This document shows, piece after piece, positions 13,540-26,544 of a stretch of 64,000 nt of DNA. The translations under genes were made by a program, and so were the position numbers. Source of the DNA: Crotophaga sulcirostris (taxonomy: Eukaryota; Chordata; Aves; Cuculiformes; Crotophagidae); contig VYZB01000212.1 in NCBI GenBank assembly GCA_013397455.1, positions 386,760 through 450,759 on the forward strand. The letters are read 5' to 3'. The number at the start of each line of letters is the position of its first letter. Positions within the stretch are counted from its first letter, which is position 1. Below the pieces are notes generated by a model. The model did not search any database, had not been told where the DNA came from, and was given only the letters and a program-made list of their open reading frames with translations.

Positions 13540-14320
13540 GTAATCATACTCCAACTGCTGCTTTAGAAAGAGGTTTTAAAAAATTTGCTCCGTTGATCTG
13601 AGATGTAATCTGCATCTGTGATAGTATAAACAATACATCCTGTGGGATGACAGCATTAATATTTTATTAATAACTCCTTGCACAGCCTCCTACATGAGCT
13701 GTGGAATGTAAAAACAACCTCCATTGAAGCAGAGGATGAAAAATAAGAAGCGGATATATAAATAACCTTTCAGAAACATTTAGCCATTTCAGCATCTCAC
13801 AAGCTGCATTTCTGGTTAAGATTTTGGCTTTTAAACTGCAGGCTTGCTGTCTTGAATAGAGTTTAAAGGATGCTTGCTACCAACCTGAAACCTAGTCAGT
13901 CATTCTCAAGAAAATCAGATTACTTGGTTTGAGGGATCACCTTTATCAGCCTTTGAGGTTTGACAATCACATTGTTTATTTTAAAGGATGTTTGTCTCCT
14001 GAGCAGCCACATGCTATAGCTTCATTCAAAGGAAAGGAGGAAACTGCGAGGGAGAATGCAATGATGTTTTCAGCCATCACTCTGTGGCAGTGCAAGGGCT
14101 TAATCCAATACATCTAACGTAATTGGTTAAATGTGCTGTGCAGCCGAGGGCGAGAAGAATTGCAAGGGGAGATCCAGTGTTCATGAATTAAGCGGCTCTC
14201 TTCCCCACTGCTATATTGAAGGCAGACACCTTTCAAAGGGCAGCTCAATCCGTCCCTTTCAATTGGTTCTCTCTTAATGATAATATGAATGCTACAGCTA
14301 ATATACTGCTGCCTCCCTGC
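13540..14320. promoter_or_regulatory. Candidate conserved intronic regulatory block
   Basis: About 780 bp of mixed-composition sequence free of recognisable repeats and homopolymers, with several transcription-factor-like words: ACAATCACATTGT (13963-13975), two SOX-like half sites facing each other; TTCAAAGG (near 14232-14239), a TCF/LEF-like word; and ATTAATATTTTATTAAT near 13655. PTPRZ1 is known to be strongly expressed in glial progenitors, where SOX factors act, so an enhancer is plausible. This is inference only: the words are short, and conservation cannot be judged from one sequence. Confidence 0.3.
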
Positions 14321-16934
14321 ACTAGTGGCTGGAGCACTGGGTGAGGAAACAGCACCTTGAATCCCTGGGTGCCTCCTTCCTGAAGGAGCTATGCCAAGGC
14401 ACAAAAAGGCCTAACCAGTACATGAGAGGAATGGCCATCCTTTCCAACTGTGGCCCCTGGGCAGCAAAAGACCTCAGCTCTCAAGGTGAGAAGAAGTCTG
14501 ACTTTAACCTGTGGTTATAGCATTTAGTGAAGGTGAAGGAGCGCAAGGGAACAGCCTGAAGTCTGGTCTCTCCCTCTAGGTCTGGTTTTTGTCTTTCACT
14601 AAGAGACAATAATCTGAGAGGTGGGGATGTTGCATCTGGAACCTCAATTCCAGTGAACTGTACCAATTTGCAGAAAAATTACACCATACTGCACAAAGAG
14701 GAAAGGAGTGGTAGGAGGTCGGAGTAGTTACAGCTCACGTAGGAGCCTGCAAGGTGTGAACTTGGGAGTGTCTAAGACAGAGAGTGCAAATAGGTGAAAA
14801 AAGAATCTGAACGCATTTCAAAAGAGCATGTTTCATTTCACTTTAACTAATTAATAGCAGTGGATGGATCCTATGAAAACAAAAAACCCAAGTGATACTT
14901 GAGCCTGATGCCAACATAATATGATGTACTTGTGCAGAGATAGACAGTCCTGCTCCTTGTACACACCAGCACTTCTGCAATCTGCTTCCAGAAAAAAGCC
15001 AACAATTCCTGAAAAATGGAATAGCTACTTCATGAGTTATAGAAAGATGTCAGAGGGAAGAAGAAAGATGTTCAGGAAGGGGCAGAGACATTTTTTCCTG
15101 ACTTCATCTCTGTCTTTAAATCAGCCAAGTGCATAAGCCTGTAAATTGCAGCGTCCCTCAAGGGACTGTTTAGCTAGAATCAGTTCCTAAATGTGTATTA
15201 TTATACCCTAGGTTAAAAGAGCATCCACTTAAATGTACTCCTATAAAGTGCCAGTTTATTCTAAAAGCATGCACCAAACTTCTACAATTACGTGATTGCT
15301 CTAGGTTGCTCAGCAAACAGAAACTGGTTTGTGTTTTAAAGAACACATACAAAAGGGTGACGAGGATATGCAGGTGTAAGTCTGACATTTAAAAAAGTGA
15401 TTATAACTGTTTTTTCTATATCTGCTATTGTTGGGTTAGTTTCGTTTGCAATTATTCCATCTTTAGGCATATATTCTAGCTCTGTTATGCAGTATCATTA
15501 TGACACACAAACCCAACATTTTCCTCCCAGGTAGATGGATTCATCATACATCATGGTGCAGTCACCTCTGGGAATATTATGAGGAATTCATAAGCTAAGC
15601 AAAAAGAAAAGAAGTGTGACATGAAGGAAACTGATTCACCAAGGACAAATGCGTGAGGCACCAGTGATGCACTGTGCTGCTTGAAGGAAGCTGTGGAGGT
15701 GTTCTGAGACAGCATGCTGGCAAAAGCTGATTTCTCACATTATCACGTTAACGTAAAACGTGAATGCAAGGACAAATACTGAACATCCACTAGAAGCCAT
15801 TAGTTGGTTGAACAACTGATGCTTCACAGTTCCACTGCTATGGCAAGACTGCTAAAGGCTTCATGAAATGACAGGCTCTGGAAGTCCACACTGTGCCCAC
15901 AAATACCGAGGAGGCTAAAAGCAGTAAAGACAGAATATCTGGCCCTTGGGCTGCTGTAACAGGGAAGTCAGCAGGTTCCAGCTGCTGACAGTCCAGCTGG
16001 TCTGAGCTGCTCAGCAGCACAAGAAAGCAAACACTGCCAGCCCTGAGTGTTCTACCATAAAGAGCTTTTCCCTCAAACAGAAGCAATAAGCATGCATGAC
16101 TGCAGGCTTGCAGTAGTCCAAGAGACAGAAAATGAAATCAATTTAATCACAAATTGTCTGCAATAAACATCCAAAGAGAAGTAAAACACTTTTTAATGTC
16201 CATGCAAAGTGAATGAGTTTGCATTTCCAAAGGGGATCCAAAAGCTTTGGAGGAGTAAGTGACTGATAAAACCCACAAGACATTACAACTTTAGAGCTAC
16301 CAGAAATCTTCCATGTCAAATTTGAATTGTAGGTGCAAATCAGACAATCCCTAGAATCAAGTCTGAGTTGCTTAAGAAGTTACTGACCTCACACTGAAAT
16401 TTCTGCCCCACTGGATCCTACTGTATTTCCATTCAAAGTAATTAAAGTAGTCTAAATCAACCAGATAACGTTAAATTAATTCAACACATATTGTATGTCA
16501 GGGCACGGTGTTAAAAGCTTGCAAAAGAAACATTTGCCCTAGACAGAAACTAAGTTGATAAAATAAAAGCTACCTTATCCTTCCAGGTTCCAAAATAAGG
16601 ACACATTAGGGCTTTCAGTGAAAAATACTGCATTTTTTTTTCAGAAGTGAGAAGTTACACATTTGTCTGGGTGTCCTTATAAAAACCCACATTTTTGTCT
16701 CATACTCCCTGCAGTCCTTCCTCCCACAGCCTCAAAAAGTCAAAAATGGGGAAATGACCTAGCACAGAAATTAATTTTCTTAGACAAATGGTTGATGACT
16801 AACAAAGTAGCAAAGAACAGAAAATCTGGGTAACTTCAGGAATAGTTGGTAGTATTCTCTTTGTCTACACAACACCACATATACTATATGCTGTTTGAAA
16901 GATAATTAAATCAAGTCTATAGTTGCCCCAAAGC
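14321..16934. other. Intron sequence, nothing recognised
   Basis: Repeat-poor intron up to the ancient CR1. Minus-strand open frames at 14114-14404 and 15838-16086 look random, without a start context, splice pattern or family motif. Confidence 0.55.
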
Positions 16935-17830
16935 ATCATAGATGTCTAAGACTGAAAGGTCATCTGGGTCCTTTCCTTCATTATGGAATCAAGTATAATT
17001 AGATTACCACTAATGCCTACCTTCCCCATTTTTTTGAAAGAGCTTCTATGAGAGGGATTTCACAGTCTTCCTAACCGATGTGAGTTCAGCTATTCTCAAC
17101 ACTTAGTTTTTTCTAATATCGCACCTAGACCTTCTCTTCAAATTAAACTGATTCATCCTTGTCACTTCAGTGGAATGGAGAGAAAATGATCACTTTATAA
17201 CAACTTTCAAATAACTGAAGACTGTTATGATACTCCTTTTCTATACAAACATTTCCTTCATTTTTTTCCAAGGAGTCTGGGCTTTCTTAGACTCACATCA
17301 TTCTTTTTGCTTCTTCTCTGGACCTTCTCTCAATTGTCACTGTCTTTTCTACAAGTGTGTGGCCCAACGATGAATACAGAAATACAGCTGAGACCTCCCT
17401 AGTGACAAGTAGAGCAGAATAATTGCTTCCCATGCCTTATATATCATTCCAGTTAATTCAGCTCAAAATGGGATTGCCTTTTTTGCAATAAAAGCATATT
17501 GTTAATTCAGATACAATACAGCTAACTGCCACATAGTCACCTAACCAGACAGTCCTCACTTCCCATCTATATGCTTGATTTTCTTTCCTGATTTTCTTTC
17601 CAGAGTATTTTGTGCTTACTGTTAGCACTGTATTAACAAATTCTATTTAATTGATTTCAGAACATTTCTCCAATTCATCAAGTTCATATTGAATTCTGAT
17701 TATGTCAAATTCCTGCAACTTCCAGAATGGTGTCCTCCATGAATTTGCAAATGCCCTCTCTTTCTTCTGCCATCCGAGATATTAGCAAAAATCCTCAAGA
17801 ATATCACATCCAAGGCAAAGCTGCTGGATA
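16935..17830 (-). mobile_element. Ancient CR1/L3-like LINE remnant
   Basis: About 0.9 kb of heavily decayed CR1-like LINE on the minus strand, 3' end at the left. It follows the amniote CR1 order as I know it: the tail motif (CATAGA...GAAAGGTCATCTGGGTCC), a block resembling GAAGACTGTTATGATACTCC, GGACCTTCTCTCAATTGTC, then AGTGACAAGTAGAGCAGAAT with CTTCCCATGCCTTATA, and finally CCATTTCTCC-like and GAATTTGCAAA-like segments of ORF2. Stops and indels break every frame. Its divergence is clearly greater than that of 41746-42030, so it is an old insertion. The outer limits are approximate. Confidence 0.85.
17577..17601. repeat. Short tandem duplication inside the ancient CR1
   Basis: GATTTTCTTTCCT is followed at once by GATTTTCTTTCC, a 13-base tandem copy that probably arose after the CR1 insertion through slippage or a small duplication. 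Confidence 0.85.
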
Positions 17831-20800
17831 TACCTTGACAGGGTCTATACATTTATTTTTTTTTACATTACTGTTATTTTTTCAAAAGTCTTGATCATTC
17901 TTGGTTGTGCAGAAAAAGCTGTACTCGCATGCATTAACTAGGACATGGTACTACCATAGACTGAAACAATAGCTCCAGAAAATGTAAACTGAGCCATCCA
18001 TCTTAGTGAGATATTAAATATGAAGTTTCAGGACAATTAAATGTCAACATTAATTTTCAATGATGAACTTTGTAGAACCAAGCTAATACGCTTATAATTT
18101 CTCTTACAACGTAAAATAATCAGGGGTCTGCCCAGAGACAGCTAATTGCCATTGGGCATTATAGACTGATTCCTCACCTAATTGCCAAACACTCCTAGTT
18201 TTGCCACGATAATTTTTCCACTCATTTAATAATTTTTACACTACTGAAAGTGGAATAAATATTTCCAATGCATTTCTGAATATACTTGCTACCCACTCCA
18301 TCATACATACATACATTTAAATTTTGTTTAGAAACATACTTCATTGCTAATGTGATATAAATTGGTTGCAATTATAAAGTAGGATTGATTTGAACTTCAG
18401 TTTTAAGTTAACATGTATCCCCGATTTCAGTTGGCTTTAGTTCAGGCTGATAGAATAAAGTCTGAAATTTGAATAGAGGTAATTAGCTGTGGTTGTAAAA
18501 TTTAGTGCTTACACAGCAATCATTAAAATGTTATTTATGTAGGAAATTATAAAAATGGGATTTATCTGTGGGTGATAGCATAATAAAGCTCCTAACTGGG
18601 TATTTAATATTCATACACGCATTTATTTTAAGACTATAAATCATTGCAATTTAATAATGCTTGAACAGGAAATAAACTTTGAACATAAGTGACATTTTGC
18701 CTAGGATGCAGAACATGTTATGAGCCAACTTCCTTACATTGACTCATGCTTATAAAGTCAATGGGGTTAAAGTGAGGCTGAATTTGGCTGCAGAATATGA
18801 ATGACAATATAGGTGGTTATTTAACTGGTATCCAAGTTCAGATATCCTGGCGGAAGGGAGGAAGAGGGGGAGGGAGGGATAACTGGAAGTCTTTGAAAAA
18901 CGGAATTGTGTTGAATACATCAATATATATCCCAAATTGTTATCACAGTGTCTATCAAATGATTAATTTAACATTGTTTAGTAAATATGAGAGAAGAAAA
19001 ATAGTAAGCAGCAGCAAATGGGAGGTACTAGGCTGCGTCTGTGTAGGAAACTCTGGAATTTCTCAATTCTACTAATTACTCCTATTGATGACACAGCATG
19101 TGAAAACATGCCATTGCAAGGAGGTCCAGTATAGTATATGGTAAAAACATCAGACCTTCAGAACTGAAGTAATAAAAATAGCATGATATTCAACAATGCA
19201 ATTTGTAAAATCATACATTTAGAGACTTCTGGTGGGAGTTTTTTTTACTAATGAGAATCTCACCATAAGAAATACATGGGGGAGAAGGAGAATCAGACCA
19301 TGTCTGACAGTCTCAGAGGACTGTAAACAGATAGTATGATGGAAAAGTAAGTGTGTTCTGAAGCTCCAACCAAGCAACTCCTAGTAAAGACAGCAAAGTA
19401 TTAAAGTCTACACAAACCCTTGGGGACAGTTCATCTGAGATAAGTGCAGGAGATGCTGGTTACCCATACCGAAGGCAAAAGAATTTTAGTCTAATTATGA
19501 GTGAGCAGAAAAACTTAGTGCAATGATCAAAAGGGGGCAACAGACTAAACCATCTTGGATTAATTTAAAAACCAAACAGGGAAGGGGTATCAGTGCAGGA
19601 AAATATTGGCAATAAAAAAGAACTCTCCAAAAACCAAACAAACCAGTTCTATCAGAACAACCAGATGACCTCAATGGTCTGCCAAAACAGCTAACTTGGA
19701 AATCCAGGTAAGGTTTAAAAGCCAAGAGAGAGTATGTGAGATAGTATTTCAGTAGAACTATGAAGCAAAATATCACAACCATTTTTAAAACAGAGTTCAA
19801 TTAATTTCATACAAGAATTAGATGGTGTGATTGCCTGCAACATCAAGGTGTTGGAGCTGGGGAGCGCGTATCTAGTCCCAGTATGAGAAACCTGAACAAT
19901 TCAACGGAAGGAACTTAACCACATTGAAAAATCTTACTGACTTCATTGACAGGGACTAAAGTTGAAAAAGTCAGAGAAGAATGTTTTGTTTCTATGAAAC
20001 ATTTATCAGGGATACAGACCAAAGTACACGGTAGTTCAGAGCTCTTCTCTGGATGATCACTGAATCTGATGCAATGTGTTTCCAATATACCTAACCATTT
20101 GTTGAAGAGAATATGACCAATTTAGCTTGAAACAACTGATTAGAACAGAACTTACTGGTAGCTTATTATTTGGAACAAAGGCACTTATTCGTATTTATGT
20201 TTGAAATCTGTTTATGAAGTGAATGATATATTTTAGGGACAACAATATGACTCAGTTGCATGGGATTTCAAAATGAGTTTTAAAATCCATCAGCATTTTA
20301 AAAAGGATTTTGCTATTTCAGCTACAAGTTTATCTACAGGTTGCTAGCTATAAACCTAAGGTTTGAAAAAGAATGTTTTCCAATGGCTGGATGCAGGATG
20401 TACTTTATTTGTATTGACTTTAACCCTAGGAAACCATATCAAAGAAAAGCTTTTCTGCTAATAACAATGTTTCAGATTGAGTAATAAATTATGAGGAAAT
20501 AGAAAATATCTTCAAAACTTCTTATATAAGGTAGTTAACAAATACAGCACAGAGTAAATCTTGCTGTTCTTCATCAGAATTTACATTTACGTACTGATCT
20601 GTTGAGTTGGATACACCAACACTCACACAGAGAGACAAAGAGAATATTCTTAATTGATTGATGGTTTTTATGGTACCAAATTTGAGGCCAATCTTATGCA
20701 GAATACGAACCATAAAGCACCTCTTGTTATGTTCTAGTTAACTGTGACACAGCAGGCAAGTGCCTTCCTTCATCGTACGTTCCTATAAAACGTGCAGTGA

Positions 20801-21776
20801 GTGTGCCGGCTTTTGCGAACCCTTGCAGGCATTCCAGCTGAATGCACCATGGTAACCACAGTGGAGAGCGTTCCTGACATTTAGGAAAAGGCAGCTGGGA
20901 CAGTATGCAAGATAGTCAAAGAAACACTCATCCAGCTCTTTCTCCATTAGCAACTTGGGAAGAGAAAGAGTTTCTCCTGGAAACACAGGAGATAAAGTGG
21001 TAAACTGACAGTTCCTTCATGCAGCCATTAATAAATGTCAGGGAGAAGTAGGCAACAAAACCCTATACTATCATTTGATGGTGTGAAAAAGAAAAATTTT
21101 ATAACGGAAAATGGAAATAAGTTGTGGTTGCACCGTAACAGAGGAAATAAGACAATATGACAAAGTGTCAAACAGAAAGGATAGGAAGATTTCTCTCAAG
21201 AAAGGGATGGAGTGAGAAGACAAAGGAAGTCATCCAGAAAACCTCTTTTTACCACATGCTCCGCAGCTTCTCTAGACAAAACAATTCCAAAGGGAACTTC
21301 AGATGTGTGATCAAACCACTGCAACAGATTATCTTTGTCTCCTTTTTATGCAGGAGAACGAGTATTGTTCTCATTTTGATCAGATACACATGGTATGGTC
21401 ATATCAGGGCTCGTGAATGTATGGATCTCTTCCTGCTCGTTAAATGTGTTGGTAAAGATTAGTTATGATAATGTTCTGAATCTATTTGAAGTAATTACTT
21501 ACAGCTGAAGAAAATGAATGGTTGCATTACTTAAAGTATGTGCCCCTTCCTCCCAAAAGACATGACATATTGCCTATTGCATGTTTCTGCTGTCCATCTT
21601 TGATCTGTTCTGGATACTGCATGTCATAATTTAGCCCTGACCCAGCTAATTTCATCAGTTAAGACCATGCAGCTGGGCTCCTAAATTCCCTTCTCCCCAT
21701 CCCCAAGGGAAGGGGAGAGGCAAGTGAGAGGAAAAAGGCTTGTGGATTGGAAACGAAAACTACAGCTTTAATGAAA

Positions 21777-21795
21777 TAATGATGATGATGATGAA
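21777..21795. repeat. GAT/ATC trinucleotide microsatellite
   Basis: A short run of ATGATGATGATGATGA lies between AATA-rich flanks. It is a simple repeat. On the minus strand it reads CAT repeats and produces a spurious poly-histidine frame. Confidence 0.85.
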
Positions 21796-22156
21796 AATAA
21801 TTAGAAAGTAGTGAAACACGTACAAATATCTGAGATCGTGCCCCCACCCCACCCCTCTACTATATGTCACCACAAATGCTGTAGAGCAGACACGAGGGAA
21901 TGGGTCCACAGCTAGGAGGAAGCTGAACTCAAGAACTGGATTCAGGAACACACAGATCCGGAATCAGGAGCAATCAGACAAATGAGGTCCTCACTGGACA
22001 CTGGCCATTGCAGAAGAGTGAGACCACTGTGATCTCTCAGTTTTATACCAAGTATGACATACATGGGATGGAATATTCTGTTGGTCAGTTTGGGGTCACC
22101 TGTCCTGCCTGCCCCTCCCTGAAGGTGCAGCCTCTTTCGCTAGCTCGAGGATGGCA

Positions 22157-22184
22157 TTCTACAATTGGCACCACAATTGTAGAA
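22157..22184. repeat. Perfect 11-bp hairpin with 6-base loop
   Basis: TTCTACAATTG and its exact reverse complement CAATTGTAGAA flank GCACCA. It is followed by AAAAAGG on the plus strand. The hairpin is compact with mixed composition, unlike the AT palindrome at 6507. It is too short for a microRNA precursor, and no function is claimed. Confidence 0.9.
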
Positions 22185-24647
22185 AAAAGGCAAAGGGAAG
22201 AAAGTGTGAAATTCAAGGACAAGTACAGGGCCACAGAGCCCTAATTTGGACTCTTACTTTCTTTGGGATGTAAGCAGCTTTCCAGCATGTTCCCTATTTC
22301 TTCAGGGTGGTGTGGAAAGCTTGTTATCCTGGTAAAGTACAGTCTACCTTGGGAAAAATTCCTAGAGTGCATCTCCCCTTTGGAAATAATAAGCTGTATA
22401 ACACTTGCACAATTCACATTTCCCAGAATCGTGCTAATGTGCCAACAGAAGTCATGATAAAGCATATAAATGAACTGTATATAAATAAACACCTCATATC
22501 AACCCTCAGAAACTCTTGACAGAAAGTAGTCTGTGTACAAATAAAAATGACTTCTGCCCCTCACTAATTTACCCTCTATATCATGAATTACTACCACTTA
22601 CAGCAACCCTGCAGACCAAACTAGCTATGCCTGACCCTGCACAACATCCTCATCTATGTAAGAGTGAGCAGCTGGAAAGAAATGCAACAACTGAGCTAAT
22701 GCTTCAAAACAGAGCACCGGGTCCAGCCACCAAGCTACAGACTGGGCCAGCTCCGACATACTCTAAGTAAGTATAAGCTTATTTTTACTTCTGAAATAAA
22801 AAGGCGACATGCTTTACATGTGGCAGGGACAAACCTGTGGAACTGAAAGTGCCATTTCTACAAGCTAACTTTAGAAAGCTCATCAGAATTTTTCATTGGT
22901 TTAGAGTTCGGGTTTTTTTCCGCCAAATGTTGTTCCATCCAAAATAGAACTACTGAACTAGTTTCTCAAATCAAAGCATTTTGGAAAAAAATTATTATTT
23001 TGTGGGAAAAACATTGTAACACTTGAAAATGAAATTCTAAAGTACGGCATGAAAACGTGATTTAAGTTAATTTACAGCAATTTGCAGTAACAGCATTCAA
23101 TATTTGGAAATCGAAATAGAATGTGCTGCCCTTCCTATCCTCTGCTTAATTAAGTCAGGGGCACTTACAAAATACCAAGCACATATCCTCACTGAGTTTG
23201 CGGTGGTTGTGGCTTCAGGGGCACCCGAGCACACATGAGAGCTTCCTGCTGTCAAAGAGGGAGGCCACTCTCCTCTTTTCCCCTTCTTTTGACTCCTCCT
23301 ATGCTTCATCTTCCTTCTCTCTGTGCTCCTACCCATGCAGACTTGTCTAACTATGCCTTTTGGAGGATTGCCTTAGCCCTTATTGACCCATGGAAAAACT
23401 ACCTAGATGGGTTTGTTTTCTATTGAATTAATGAGTCACAGCAAGGTCATGAATGGCTTCAAATTTCTGAGTACGTTGCACAGAAGTAGTTATTGCCTTT
23501 ATTCCAGTACATTTGCAAGCTGTGCATACTGTAATGAATGGGTTTTGAATACATTAGGAAAAAACCCAAAATCTGTTATAAATATAGCAGAACATATTGC
23601 CTTTGAGTAAAAAAGTTCATAAGGAAGTCCTAAAGAAATAAGCTGCAGCAGATGAGTAAAGTAGGGCCTGCTGTAAACAAAAGCAACGGGAGAATTATTT
23701 GCTGGGCTCTATACATCACAAATCCATAAATCATATTGATACGGATATGACGATGATCTCAAAGTAATCACTTGTGCATTTTGTAAGCAAGTAGTCCTCA
23801 AAAACATATCCTTCCTACTGCAGCACAGATTCAATGCACATGCAAATGAGAAATCATTCAGTAGTATATACATGAGGATACTTCTATGATTGTTTTGAAG
23901 GGCAAAGAGGCTTAACCAGAGGCTGTAGCCTACTGTGAGATATTCACCATCTGCTTTTTTTCATTTTACTTTTGTGTATTCCCAAGACAGCACTCCTAAA
24001 AAAGGCTTTTAATTTCCAAACACATTTACTTAATAGGTAGTCTATACATCTTTCTGACCCCTGGCCATACCTTATAAGAACAGCAGAGCCACACTATGCA
24101 AATACCTCACACTGATTTTTACACTTCAGAAACCGACCCTCCTGCGTTCAAATGATCTAGTTGATGCTCATAATGAGATGCTGCGTAGTTTCTGAAAAAA
24201 ACCCAGATGTTTTCTTTGCTTATAGCATTTAAGGAGTGAAATGGGGGAAGGAACAAGTCTTAGTCTTAGTTCTTCATCAGGAAACTCTGGCCAATAGGTC
24301 ACTTACATCTTACTGACAGAAAAATGCTATAATTTTACCAGTGAGGAGGTAAATATGAACACCAATATGTGGTTCTTCAAACCTGTCCTAAAAGCATCCA
24401 ACTGTGAAAGGTCCTTAAATATGGGGTCCAATCCTCTTACCTCCCTGTCAAAAAAAACCCCTCCTTGTAACAGTTTTCCACTCAGTTTATCCTATTAACT
24501 GAATTAAAGCTAAACAAATCGTGCTTTGCTGCTAGTAGCCTTCCACAGCTCAAACTTCAGTTTTCCTGGCTGAAAAGAAAGGAAGTTTGAAAAAGACTCT
24601 TCTGATTCACATCACTTCATATTAATTCAAAAGTCTGATCACATACA

Positions 24648-24705
24648 GAATCAAAGAACTGTTTAGGTTTCCAACCTAAATGATTAAGATCATCAGGTCC
24701 TGGGC
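24648..24705 (-). mobile_element. Short CR1 3' end remnant (tentative)
   Basis: The bases AGAATCAAAGAACTGTTTAGG and, shortly after, AAGATCATCAGGTCC follow the order of the CR1 3' terminus (AGAATCATAGAAT, GTTTAGGTTGG, AAGATCATCNAGTCC). Only this end is recognisable. Sequence on both sides looks unique, so this may be a very short insertion or a chance resemblance. Confidence 0.45.
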
Positions 24706-26544
24706 TGTCTTATTTTTGTTGAATAACATGCTTTGTGTTGTTGATTCAGTACACTGAGGTACCTTAAGAGGGATTTCTCTGTGGCCAGCAATGCCAGCAT
24801 GCAGTTTCCTGCCTGAGGACACTTTGTCTCTTTGATGTGATCAGATGCATGACACTAATTTCTGTTGCTGAATCATCAGCCCTCCCAAAATCATAATGTC
24901 ATCGGCTTTTTAATTAATTAGCCTGTGAAGTTAGTGACAAAACACAGGAACCATGAGTGCCTGTGTGATCTAGGGGATGTAAATATGTGCAATTAGCTAC
25001 CATGGAAGAAAAGGTATGACAGACTCTGAAGCATAAGATCTACTAGAAAAGAAAAGACCCTCTGCAGAGCTCTTTTTATACGAGTTAATAAAAGATGCAT
25101 GTTATTTTAATTTCTTATGCTGCATCCTTTACAGAAGGAACCCACAGAACTCAAGAGTAAAGGCTTTCTTTTACTACTCACAACAGATACAGCATATCAA
25201 TCATGATTATACTTGGTGAATATAAACATAAAATGATTGATTTCACAGGACGTGATAAAAAGACCAGATCTTCTCACAAAATTACGCTGATACCGCCATG
25301 GTAGTTAGCTAGCAAGAAAAACCGTGAACTTAATTTGGTTGCATCACCTCCCCAGAGCAGGGTTTTATCCATCCAGTGAAGGCAGGAGGTTTCATGAGCT
25401 TTTCCCAGGGCTCTCTTGGAGACATTTCAGGTATTGTAGAACTGCCCATTAAATCAGTCAGTTCAGCAAGCAGCTCCTGGACCCCACCTCCAGCAGGCTC
25501 CTGCTGGTGCCTCCTGCTCTCCCACACAGCCCGATTGTCAGAATTTGGCTCACAAAAGTGCTGATCTATCATACTGCACCCTGGCCTGCAACAGGTAGGA
25601 CTCAGACTCTATCCCTCTACCCTCCAGCTCCTTTTCTGCTCCTCCTGAAGCTGTCTCAAAAGAGCATGCATGGGTGCCCACAGTCATAGAATCTTCAGCA
25701 CAGCTTCTTCTTCACTATAGCTGCAGGGCAGAACACAATGCCTGTATGCCTGGTCTTGTCCAACCTCCCAGTAGATGGCTGCTAAATAGGGTGACAGGGT
25801 GGAGGATAAGGGAAGACCCTGAATGTTTCAAGTTTACCAGGATCAAATTGTGGGGTAATAGAAGCATTTACAAAGTAAGTACAAACAGTTACCAATTCCA
25901 AAATAATTTTCCTGAGTCACAGTGGAGATAGTGAAGACCTTTGCTCACTTTTTAGGCTGAGTAAAAAGCAAAATACTCCTCTAAGTTATTATGGTTATAA
26001 GCAACAAGCTACTTTCCCATAAATTTTATGAGCAGTGACTTTGCAGTAGAATTTTCTCAGTGCTTGAAGATGATAGAACAACAATTGAAGTTAAAACATT
26101 AGATCTTGTTTGGGCAATAAAGAGAATTACATTTTCTCAGTACCACTGAAAAAAAAAAAGGCCTTTTCATTTCTGAGCCAAACTACAGGCATCAACGTTT
26201 GAAACCATCAGTGCATGTTTCCAGGACTCAGAGTGGCAAAAAATAGCCTTTCAAATGACAACTAAGGTTTTGTCTGTGTAGGTACAGTAATGGAGAATTA
26301 TAAACCAGATAGTTATCTCCAAGGGTGTTGAATCAGACAAAGAATGATAATTTTAAGCTTGACAAGATTAGTTCGATGTCCAACGTGGGAGCAAAACCAA
26401 CAAGCCATTAAGTTCAGCAATTTTGATTGCAGAAAGTATTGGTGCAAGGGCCAGAAAAGCATCACCAACATACTGCCAAGTTTTGCTAATGAGATATAAG
26501 GGATATTAAAAATCACTTTAAAAGATGATAATTAATTATCCTAA
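24706..26544. other. Intron sequence with an AT-rich TTAATTAATTAG word
   Basis: There is no gene or repeat family here. The part around 24820-25010 is repeat-free and contains TTTTTAATTAATTAGC at about 24907-24922, a cluster of homeodomain-type TAATTA words, so it is a weak regulatory candidate. The part around 25330-25640 is richer in G and C, and its open frames on both strands (25330-25572 minus, 25376-25564 plus) cover each other, which fits composition and not coding. Confidence 0.45.

Larger units (their letters stand above)
17831..24647. other. Single-copy AT-rich intron, no gene seen
   Basis: I recognise no exon, RNA gene or transposon. Part of it (about 18290-18720) is very AT-rich and repeat-free, like many conserved non-coding blocks, but no decisive motif is visible. 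Small features are a CATA repeat near 18303-18317, a GAT-type trinucleotide run near 21777-21795 and a perfect hairpin at 22157-22184. The His-rich minus-strand frame near 21659-21847 is the translation of the trinucleotide run and is not a gene. Confidence 0.55.

Noticed and set aside
12428..13713. The shared word GCTGTGGAATGTAAAA near 12428 and 13697 as a dispersed repeat
   Set aside because: Only about 16 bases are shared and the flanks differ, so chance is likely.
21659..21847. A His-rich minus-strand frame
   Set aside because: The histidines are the translation of a trinucleotide microsatellite.
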